Source: Synergistales bacterium
Lineage (GTDB): Bacteria; Synergistota; Synergistia; Synergistales; Aminobacteriaceae
Length of the DNA stretch: 64,000 bases
Assembly (NCBI GenBank): GCA_025997955.1
Contig: BNVH01000002.1
Coordinates: 35,803-99,802 of the forward strand
Reading direction: 5' to 3'
Position numbers and translations under genes: made by a program. This document shows, piece by piece, positions 42,177 through 50,200 of the stretch (position 1 is the stretch's first letter; each line of letters begins with the position of its first letter). The notes beneath the pieces are model-generated. The model saw only the letters and a list, made by a program, of their open reading frames with translations, had not been told where the DNA came from and ran no database searches.

Positions 42177-43150
42177 TTCTGAGAGAACCCTCCGTTGTCG
42201 CTGTAGATACGGATACAGGCGACATCTTGGCCGTCGGCAACGACGCCAAAAACATGGTTGGACGCACCCCTGGCAGTATTATATCCGTGCGCCCTCTGCG
42301 TGATGGGGTCATAGCCAACTATTCGATGACCGAGGCTATGCTCCAGCATTTTATGAGGCGTGTAACCAAAGGCTGGAATCGTTTTTTCAAGAACAGAGTT
42401 ATGATATGCGTCCCGTCCGGCGCTACGGACGTCGAGCGCAGGGCCGTATTGGAGGCCGCTATAGAGGTGGGCGCCAAAGAGGCGTACCTGATCGAAGAGC
42501 CGATGGCCGCCGCTATAGGCGCTAACCTCAACGTCGAGGAGGCGCGCGGTAAAATGGTCGTCGATATAGGCGGCGGCACGACGGATATAGCCGTCATATC
42601 GCTCGGCGGAGTAGTTCAGTCCAAGTCGCTGCGTATCGGCGGCGACAAATTCGACGAGGGCATAATGCGCTATCTCAGGCGTCAGTACAACCTCGCCATA
42701 GGCGAGCAGACGGCTGAAAATCTCAAGATAATGATAGGCACATGCATTCCGCTCGAAAACGATATACGCATGATAATCAAGGGCCGCGACCTCGTTCAGG
42801 GCTTGCCCAGACAAATAGAGGTATCAAGCTCCGCCGTAAATATGGCCATAGGCGAAATGGTTCAAACCTTAGTCGACGGGGTTAGGAACGTTTTGGAGCT
42901 AACGCCGCCCGAACTTTCAGCCGATATTATAGATAGCGGGGTTGTGCTCACCGGGGGAGGTTCTCTCCTGCGGGGGTTCACGGAGCTTATAACGCAGCAG
43001 ACAGGCATCAGCTGCATAACGGCGGAGAATCCTATGGAGTGCGTCGCGCTCGGCACCGGCAAGGCCTTAGCCGAGATAGACAGGCTCAGAAATTCGGGAC
43101 GGAGCAATATGCTCGTGAATATCCGCAAGGGACGAAAAAGAAAAAATTAA
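42104..43150 (+). CDS. mreB: Rod shape-determining protein MreB
   Basis: Actin-like protein positioning wall synthesis in rod cells. Motifs over 348 residues: IGIDLGTATILIYEKR at 4-19, CVPSGATDVERRA near 97-109, EEPMAAAIGANLNVEE, VVDIGGGTTDIAVISLGG near 152-169 and VVLTGGGSLLRGF near 280-292. I chose ATG 42104, preceded by a G7 run (42087-42093); the longer frame from 42071 would need eleven unlikely residues. It lies within the end of truA and upstream of flgF. No mreC or mreD follows, so this may be the Mbl/MreB paralogue often found next to flgF/G. Confidence 0.93.
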   Translation: MFGTDIGIDLGTATILIYEKRRGVVLREPSVVAVDTDTGDILAVGNDAKNMVGRTPGSIISVRPLRDGVIANYSMTEAMLQHFMRRVTKGWNRFFKNRVMICVPSGATDVERRAVLEAAIEVGAKEAYLIEEPMAAAIGANLNVEEARGKMVVDIGGGTTDIAVISLGGVVQSKSLRIGGDKFDEGIMRYLRRQYNLAIGEQTAENLKIMIGTCIPLENDIRMIIKGRDLVQGLPRQIEVSSSAVNMAIGEMVQTLVDGVRNVLELTPPELSADIIDSGVVLTGGGSLLRGFTELITQQTGISCITAENPMECVALGTGKALAEIDRLRNSGRSNMLVNIRKGRKRKN

Positions 43151-43196
43151 CATAATTCGTATGTGATTTTTTGTTGTTTGACAGGGGGAATGGCTT

Positions 43197-44009
43197 TTGA
43201 ATAGAGGACTTTACGCGGCTTGCTCGGCGATGTTGGTACAGGAGACGAACCTCGACGTTGTGGCCAACAATTTGGCTAACGTCGATACGGTTGGTTTTCG
43301 CCGGCGCACATCCGCAAACGCTGAGTTCAGCGCTCTTTTTGATCGTATAGAAAAAGTCTCGGAGGACGGGGAAACCAAAATAATGACCGTGGCGCCTTTC
43401 AACATGAACTGGAAAGGAAAGCAGACCATAGGGAGCATGGGACTTGCCGCGACATATTCCCAAAGCTTTATGGACTCTCACCCCGGAGTCGTGCGCACCA
43501 CCAACAATCCTTTTGACGTAGCCATAAGCGGAGAGGGGTTTTTTGCGGTTCAGGACGGACAGGGAAACACTTTCTACACACGTCAGGGAAACTTTCAGCT
43601 GAACGCGGACGGAAACCTCGTCACTCTTGACGGTTTTACGCTTCAGGGTGACGGCGGCGAAATAGCCGTAGGGGACGCCTCGCAGGCCAAAATTTTAAGC
43701 AGCGGGCAAGTCTGGGCGGACGGTGAGATAGTCGGACAGCTGACTCTTTTTACTTTTGAAAACCCGACGTTTTTGCAGCAGGTGAGCAAAAACAACTTGC
43801 AGGCCAATGAAAACTCCGGCGCGCCGATAGCCGTTCCGATTGAAGAGATAAAACTCTCTGACGGCGCTGTGGAGATGTCCAACGTCAGCGTGGTCGAAGA
43901 AATGACGCGCATGATAGAGGCTCAGAGGGCGTATGAAGCCGCGTCAAAGGCTCTCACGACGCACGATGAGACTACGGGCAAGCTCATAACTTCTTATTCG
44001 AGAACTTAA
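43197..44009 (+). CDS. flgF: Flagellar basal-body rod protein FlgF-like
   Basis: Component of the proximal rod of the flagellum, exported by the type III apparatus without a signal peptide. Family N-terminus MNRGLYAACSAMLVQETNLDVVANNLANVDTVGF and C-terminus EMSNVSVVEEMTRMIEAQRAYEAASKA are both present. Length 270. The TTG start follows AGGGGGAA. It is distinguished from FlgG by having no LRSLWSGASGM start and by its position before flgG. Confidence 0.9.
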   Translation: MNRGLYAACSAMLVQETNLDVVANNLANVDTVGFRRRTSANAEFSALFDRIEKVSEDGETKIMTVAPFNMNWKGKQTIGSMGLAATYSQSFMDSHPGVVRTTNNPFDVAISGEGFFAVQDGQGNTFYTRQGNFQLNADGNLVTLDGFTLQGDGGEIAVGDASQAKILSSGQVWADGEIVGQLTLFTFENPTFLQQVSKNNLQANENSGAPIAVPIEEIKLSDGAVEMSNVSVVEEMTRMIEAQRAYEAASKALTTHDETTGKLITSYSRT

Positions 44010-44047
44010 TCTTTAATATAAAGCAAAGATAGCAGGAGGTCTTTATT

Positions 44048-44839
44048 ATGCTTAGATCGCTTTGGAGCGGCGCTTCCGGAATGATAGCGCAACAGACAAA
44101 CCTCGACGTGGTGGCGCACAACTTAGCCAACGTCAACACGACTGGATACAAAAGAAGACGCGCTGACTTTGAGGATTTGCTCTATCAGATAGACCGTCAG
44201 CCCGGTACCCCAGTAGACCCGAACTCCGTAATTCCGGCGGGAGTGCAGGTAGGTCTTGGAGTGCGCGTTATAGGTACCCCGTCGTCCATGTCCGAGGGAA
44301 ATTTGCAGGTGACTGACAATCCTCTTGACTGGGCGATAGCCGGGGATCAGGGGTATTTTCAGGTTATCACGCAGGACGGCAACATCGCTTACACCCGCTC
44401 CGGGGCCTGGCAAATAGACGGCGACGGACAGATAGTCAGCCATGACGGATATCTTCTTGAACCAGCCATAACTATTCCCGAAGACGCCGTGAGCATCAGC
44501 CTCAGCAATGACGGCACAGTCTCGGTCAAATTGGCCGGTGAGACGGAAGCTCAGGAGCTTGGGCAATTGGAATTAGCGCGGTTTATCAACCCCGTTGGGC
44601 TTTTGGCCATAGGCGAAAACCTGTTTACCGAGACCGACGCTAGCGGAGCGCCTATATTGGCCGCGCCCGGCGTGGACGGCATGTCTCAGGTGCGTCAGGG
44701 CATTTTGGAGATGTCAAATGTGCAGGTTGTGGACGAGATGGTCAATATGATTGTCGCGCAGAGGGCCTATGAGGCCAACTCCAAGACCGTCCAGACGGCG
44801 GACGACCTTCTCAGAATAGCAAACACCCTGAAGCGGTAA
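44048..44839 (+). CDS. flgG: Flagellar distal rod protein FlgG
   Basis: Distal rod subunit connecting to the hook. Typical start MLRSLWSGASGMIAQQTNLDVVAHNLANVNTTGYKR and typical end EMSNVQVVDEMVNMIVAQRAYEANSKTVQTADDLL. Length 263. The ATG follows AGGAGGT. It lies 38 bases after flgF, and its stop is 9 bases before the flgA start. A perfect intrinsic-terminator structure begins 21 bases after its stop codon. Confidence 0.95.
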   Translation: MLRSLWSGASGMIAQQTNLDVVAHNLANVNTTGYKRRRADFEDLLYQIDRQPGTPVDPNSVIPAGVQVGLGVRVIGTPSSMSEGNLQVTDNPLDWAIAGDQGYFQVITQDGNIAYTRSGAWQIDGDGQIVSHDGYLLEPAITIPEDAVSISLSNDGTVSVKLAGETEAQELGQLELARFINPVGLLAIGENLFTETDASGAPILAAPGVDGMSQVRQGILEMSNVQVVDEMVNMIVAQRAYEANSKTVQTADDLLRIANTLKR

Positions 44840-44848
44840 GATTGAGTC

Positions 44849-45841
44849 ATGTTCGGCGATAAAAGGCGGAGACTGCTCCGCCTTTTTTTTATATTTCAAA
44901 TTCTGCTGTTTATCCTAATCGCGCCGTCCGTGTCCCGCGCGTCCGTTTTGCGCGTAACGATTCCGGCAATAGTGGAGCTTGGCGACGAGGCGTTTACCCT
45001 ATCCGAGATTGCCGAGATTGACGGCGATCAAAGGGTCGTAGACGCGGTGGGGGCGTTGCTTCTCTCCGTAAAAAACAACTCGGTTACGAGACAGCAGGTG
45101 ATAGACGCGCTGAAAACCAGCGGGCTTGATGGTGTCAAAATCGAGCTGAAGATGCCAGCGACAGTGAGGGTCAATCCGCTGAATTCTGATAAGCCGCCCT
45201 CCTCGCTTTCGTCTCCGCAAAAATCACAGGGAGCCGCCACCATAACAAGGCAATCGGCTAAGACGGATAACAAGAATTTGTCCTCATTGGTCAAGGAGCT
45301 TGCGGCCTGGGACGGCGACGTCGAAGTGCAGATCAAGGGCGACGTCCCTAACGGCCGTCTCGTCGCGCCGGCGTCTATCGTGCCAGGTTCGCCCTCCGCT
45401 ACGCTCACGTTCCGCGACCAGGAGGGGCGCGAGCGCTCCATATCGACTCGTATGATATGGACGCAAAGCGCGCTCGTCCTGACAAGATCCGTCAAAAGAG
45501 GGGAAGCCTTACGCCCAACCGACGTGACGGTGAGACAACTCAGAGTCAACAAAGCCGGCGCTTACCTTTCGCGCCCGGAAGATGTCGTCGGACGCGCCCT
45601 CAGGAGAAACCTATCTCAGGGCGAGGCTATACAAAAAGACCTGTTGATAACGTCAGTCGCCGTGACCAAAGGAAAAACCGTAACGATAGTGGCGCGAGAC
45701 GGAAACCTCGTGGTGAGGGCCAAGGGCGAGGCGCTCGATAACGGTTCGGTAGGCGACGCCGTAAGAGTTCGCAACATCACCAGCAAGACGATAATCAACG
45801 CGACGGTCATAGCGACCGACACCGTCGAGGTGAAACCATGA
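44849..45841 (+). CDS. flgA: Flagellar P-ring assembly chaperone FlgA
   Basis: Periplasmic chaperone for assembly of the P-ring around the rod. A basic n-region (GDKRRRLLRL) and hydrophobic core form a signal peptide in residues 1-31. The C-terminal half holds the SAF domain: VLTRSVKRGEALRPTDVTVRQL near 209-230 and VTKGKTVTIVARDGNLVVRAKG near 270-291. Length 330 is normal. The ATG has only a weak site, overlapping the flgG end. Codons 5-14 form one arm of an intrinsic terminator. It ends one base before larB on the other strand. Confidence 0.88.
   Translation: MFGDKRRRLLRLFFIFQILLFILIAPSVSRASVLRVTIPAIVELGDEAFTLSEIAEIDGDQRVVDAVGALLLSVKNNSVTRQQVIDALKTSGLDGVKIELKMPATVRVNPLNSDKPPSSLSSPQKSQGAATITRQSAKTDNKNLSSLVKELAAWDGDVEVQIKGDVPNGRLVAPASIVPGSPSATLTFRDQEGRERSISTRMIWTQSALVLTRSVKRGEALRPTDVTVRQLRVNKAGAYLSRPEDVVGRALRRNLSQGEAIQKDLLITSVAVTKGKTVTIVARDGNLVVRAKGEALDNGSVGDAVRVRNITSKTIINATVIATDTVEVKP
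44861..44890 (+). terminator. Intrinsic terminator inside the flgA signal-peptide codons
   Basis: AAAAGGCGGAG (44861-44871) pairs over 11 bases without mismatch with CTCCGCCTTTT (44876-44886), loop ACTG, and the T run continues to 44890. This is as good a terminator as any in the window, yet it lies inside the coding region of flgA, 12-41 bases after its ATG. Confidence 0.85.
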
Positions 45842-45842
45842 T

Positions 45843-46514
45843 TTATTTTGAAGCGCCGTATATCCCGCGCACAATAGAAGCGGCGGTATAGCCGGCGCCA
45901 AGACCGTTGTCTATGTTTACGACCGTCACGCCGAGCGCGCAGGAGTTTAGCATTGTCAGAAGCGGAGCTATGCCACCGAGGTTCACGCCATAACCGACGC
46001 TTGTCGGAACGGCTATGACGGGGCAGGAGACGAGCCCCCCCACAACTGTCGGCAGCGCCCCCTCCATGCCGGCCACGGCCACAATGGCGTGGGCGGCCTG
46101 AAGCTCCTCCGCGTGAGACAGGAGCCTATGCAGCCCCGCTACTCCGACGTCATAGAGACGCAATACGTCACACCCCATATATTCAGCCGTCACCGCGGCC
46201 TCCTCCGCTACAGGAACGTCGCTGCTCCCCGCCGTGACCACGGCAACGCCTTTCCAGCCCGGACTTTCCTGCCGGCGGATACCCGCCATCCTCGCCTTCT
46301 CGTAGTACTTCGCGTCGCGCAAAATTTTAGCTATTATTTCGTATTGCCGCTCCACAATGCGTGAGAACAGCACGTTTTCCGTTGAGCTTGTAAGGGACGA
46401 GGCTATATTTTCGAGTTGTTCGTCGCTCTTGCCGGGACAGTATATGACCTCAGAAAAGCCCGTCCTAACAGAGCGCTCTTTATCTAAATTAACCTCGGGA
46501 ATTTCTTTTTTCAT
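45843..46514 (-). CDS. larB: LarB, nickel-pincer cofactor biosynthesis (NaAD carboxylase/hydrolase)
   Basis: Carboxylates the pyridinium ring of nicotinic acid adenine dinucleotide and releases AMP, starting the nickel-pincer cofactor. Motifs over 223 residues: GFSEVIYCPGKSDEQL near 19-34, VVTAGSSDVPVAEEAAVTAEYMG, YDVGVAGLHRLL, VAGMEGALPTVVGGLVSCPVIAVPTSVGYGV near 140-170, and VVNIDNGLGAG near 195-205. Family members are often near 250 residues, so a short N-terminus is likely here. The ATG overlaps the sir2 stop by four bases. LarC is at 2868-4046. Confidence 0.94.
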   Translation of the reverse strand: MKKEIPEVNLDKERSVRTGFSEVIYCPGKSDEQLENIASSLTSSTENVLFSRIVERQYEIIAKILRDAKYYEKARMAGIRRQESPGWKGVAVVTAGSSDVPVAEEAAVTAEYMGCDVLRLYDVGVAGLHRLLSHAEELQAAHAIVAVAGMEGALPTVVGGLVSCPVIAVPTSVGYGVNLGGIAPLLTMLNSCALGVTVVNIDNGLGAGYTAASIVRGIYGASK

Positions 46515-47218
46515 ATCCGAACGCTCTCTCCTAATTTTTCGGCCAATATGTCGCGCATTTTTCGCGTGCCGTTTGCGGCGGTGTCTTTTATTACCGTGAA
46601 ATTGGACGGAAGGCGCATGTCTATTTCGTTTGGGTCTATGAGAAACGCGGGTGTACCTGGCCTCATATAGGACACGAGCCCGGCGGCGGGATATACGACG
46701 AGGGAGGAACCTATGACCGCGAATATATCGGCTTCTCTGACGGTCCTAGCCGCCGTCTCTATCATGGGGACGGCCTCGCCGAACCACACGATATGAGGGC
46801 GAAGCTGAGCTCCGTCTTCGCCCTTCTCGCCGTACGAAATCTCGCCATAGCCGATGTCTTTTATGAGGTAATCGTTCCTTACGCTTCTCACTTTCGTGAG
46901 CTCGCCGTGCAGGTGGATTATATTCGTGCTGCCGCCGCGCTCGTGCAAGTCGTCGACGTTTTGCGTAATGACGTACACCTCAAAACTATTCTCAAGCTCC
47001 GCTAAGATTTTGTGAGCTTCGTTAGGCTTCGCGTCTTTCAGTTTTTTCCGCAGCATGTTGTAAAAGTCTATGACAAGCTCAGGATCCCGCTCCCAGCCCT
47101 CTATGCTGGCTACATCCTCGACTCTGTGCTCTTCCCAAAGTCCGTCGCTGCCCCTAAAGGTCTTGAACCCGCTCTCGACGCTTATTCCCGCTCCTGTCAG
47201 AACCACTAATCTTTTCAT
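46511..47218 (-). CDS. cobB: NAD-dependent deacylase, Sir2 family
   Basis: Removes acyl groups from protein lysines using NAD. Motifs over 235 residues: VLTGAGISVESGFKTFRG near 6-23, VITQNVDDLHERGG near 98-111, IIHLHGEL with the catalytic His near 117-124, IVWFGEAVP near 145-153 and GSSLVVYPAAGL. No pair of zinc CxxC motifs is evident, like the short form. I chose ATG 47218 (MKRLVVLTGAGIS) over the GTG at 47227, since GGGGTGG then serves as a site. It begins 13 bases after the flagellin-protease gene and is coupled to larB. Confidence 0.92.
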   Translation of the reverse strand: MKRLVVLTGAGISVESGFKTFRGSDGLWEEHRVEDVASIEGWERDPELVIDFYNMLRKKLKDAKPNEAHKILAELENSFEVYVITQNVDDLHERGGSTNIIHLHGELTKVRSVRNDYLIKDIGYGEISYGEKGEDGAQLRPHIVWFGEAVPMIETAARTVREADIFAVIGSSLVVYPAAGLVSYMRPGTPAFLIDPNEIDMRLPSNFTVIKDTAANGTRKMRDILAEKLGESVRI

Positions 47219-47231
47219 TTGAGCCACCCCA

Positions 47232-50200
47232 TTAGCGCTTTCTCAGCCTCAGCAACGCGCACATCAATACACCGGCCCATATCACGGACATAGAGTTGCA
47301 CCCGCCGCTCCTGCTCGTGTCCGCTTCGCCATTGTCCGGGACCGGGTTGTAAGTCGCGCCCTTCTCGGCTATGAATAGCGGGTCTGACCATTTGCCGTCA
47401 AGGTTACCGTCGTACACAAGTATCCTCGCCCTGCCGTCTATGTTTCCCGCCGCGACTCTTGCGGTATCCGAGTCAACAAAGCAGAGTGAGACGTCAACCA
47501 CAACCCCGGTCTCCGCATTGATCAGAGTGAAGACGTCATTAAGCGGTATGCCGGCATCCTTGGCTATTTTCACAAGATCGAAGACCTTATCGCCTATCTG
47601 TTTATAAACGCCATATTTTGCGAAGAAAGCGTCTATGTCGGGCAGGCTCTCGACGCCTGAACTGATAGATATCTTGGCCTCAACGGCAGGCTCCTTATTA
47701 GCGACGGGGTTCGAGTTGTCATAAGTTATCTCAAAGATTCTCGGACTCCCCACAACCGTCAGTTCCGCCGCGACCGGCACGAATGAGTCAGACTGATATT
47801 CGTACAAGGTAACGGCCTCCGGGCGATAGAATTGGCTCTCCGGCGCGGTTGCGTTGTCACTGTCGATAACGCCGACAGTCGGGCTCAAGGCTATCGGCGT
47901 CTCGGATATAAATCCGGGCGCCGGCGAAGATAGATTAACTCTGGCGATTACTCTCAACACAGCCGAGCCGAACTTTGCGCCTGCTGTGTAGGTTATGGTA
48001 GCGCTTCCGACTCCCGTCGCTGTCGCGACTCCGCGATACCTGCCGCCGCTGCTCGGGGTCGTCGCGACCACTGTGCCAACGGCCGTGTTAGACGATAACC
48101 AGACTCCCCCGGAAGCGACGGGGTCGCTCTCGCTCTTGGGCCAGACCGTAAAGTAAATATCTGTGGCGCCCTCGTATGACGTCACGCTAACCGGGTTCAA
48201 GGTGTAGTCCTGAGTCACCGTCCCAGGCGACGTGACTGTGACGTTAATGGTGTCTGTTCTGGTGGTCTCGTAAATGCTATCGCTATCCGCGTCCTGCTCG
48301 ACGGTGAGTGTAATCGCAGCGCTGCCGGCGGCCAAGGCGTTTATAGTCGAGGTTGTCGCGTTCGTTGGCGAGACGCTGACAACAGCGGGAGCCGAAATAG
48401 TCCAAGTGTACCGGAACACATCGGACGCGTTAGCCGGGGTCTTTAGGTGCGACAGCCCCTGAGTGCCGCCTACGTTGAGAGAGACGGCGCCTGTTATTGG
48501 GGTGTTTGACGCGTCGGTGATGTCTACGGCGGTCAGCGGCACAGTAGGAGGCGGAGTGGTTGTGACTGTGACTGTGATAGTGTCTGTTTTGGTGGTCTCG
48601 TAAGTACTATCGCTATCCGCGTCCTGCTCGACTTTGAGTGCAATTACAGCTGTACCGACGGACGCGCCGGTTATCGTAGCGCTTGCCGCGTTTGTCGGTG
48701 AAACATTCACGACGGACGTGTTAGAGCTACTCCAGGTGTATCGGAATACACCCGATGGATTCGCCGGGGCCTTTAAGTGCGATAGGTTTTTGGTATCGCC
48801 CACGTTAAAGGACACGCTTGTTATTGCTGTGCTGGTAGACGCGTCGGTTATATCTATGCTGATTATATCTATAAGAGCGCCGGTTCCCATCTTGAACCGC
48901 ATGGAATTATCCGTGGCCGCGCCGACCGGCTCGATGTCGTAAATTCTAATGTCGCTTACCGTGGTCTGGCCGGATGGGAAGGCCGAAGTACTGCTGGCGT
49001 AAAGTCTTGTGTTTGGGTCAGTTGTGTTGCTGAATTCGTTCTTTGTACCGTTGCCGAACAGGTCACCCCAACCTCCGGAATTCGACGTCGTGCCCGTATA
49101 AGACGATAGCAGATGGAATCCGCCTCCGTGCGCTTCCTCCACCGCCCTGCCGGGGTGTGCCTGGCTTGCGTTAAACGAACCCGTAATACTTTCGTCAACG
49201 TGCAGTATTAGCAACCCTTTACCGGCATAACCTCCTGTTTTATCCATGCCATAATCTTGGAATGTTCCTTCGTCTCGTCCGACATTGGTACGTGGTTGGA
49301 GCAAAAAATACTGATTAGCTACATCCGTATTTATCTTGTAAATACCAGTACTTCCGGTAGCGGTGTACGTGCCGTTTGAATTTTTGGTAAGCGTGGCTTC
49401 AGGCGTGGCGAGACCTGCTGAATAAAGGCAATAGGGGTCTATCATGCTCGGTACCGCGCCACTATATTGGCCGGGCTTAGTCGACCAACTTCCGCCCGCC
49501 ATCAGTGACCAAAGGCCAAGCCCATTAGCGGTGCCGCTGCCGGTGTTGTATAAATCGGGGAAACCGAACAGGCTGTGTCCAAGTTCGTGCGCCCCTATTC
49601 CAATTGTAAGAGCATGATAGCTACTAGAAGAAGCGGCATGGTGTGATCCTTGGTTGAAAAAACCTGTTATTTGCTTGCCCGGAACGACGTTGTTGTTGAG
49701 GAAGTCTCCGCTGGCGCTGGTGTAGAAGCTCCACGCCACGCCCCATACGGACGGAACGCCGCCGCCGCCATTGTACGAAGTTTCCGCGCCCTGAACGACA
49801 ATTCCTATAAATAGTTCATTCGAGTCTATATTGTTGTCATTATTAGTGTCGAAACTCCCAAAATTAATATAACCCTTAGCCGCTTCAAGTACGGGCTTTA
49901 TAAAAGCATTAAGGTAAGTTTGCAAGTTAGAGGCTCGTTGCCAATTACCATGACTGCCCGTTAGATTGACGATAATAACCCCGTCATTGACTGTGCCCTG
50001 CGTCTCGGCGGCCGGCACTATCATCGCGCTCCCGGCCGTGTTGTCAGAGTAGAACGACGCCACCGAAGCGGCGCCCGGCGTCGTATCGAACATATAATTA
50101 TGCAAAAAAAGCGCTTCCGCTGCCGTATTAGCTCCAAAATTAAGGAAATTCACATTGCTGTCGCTTGGAAATTTCGCATATATCACAACGCCTTTTCTCT

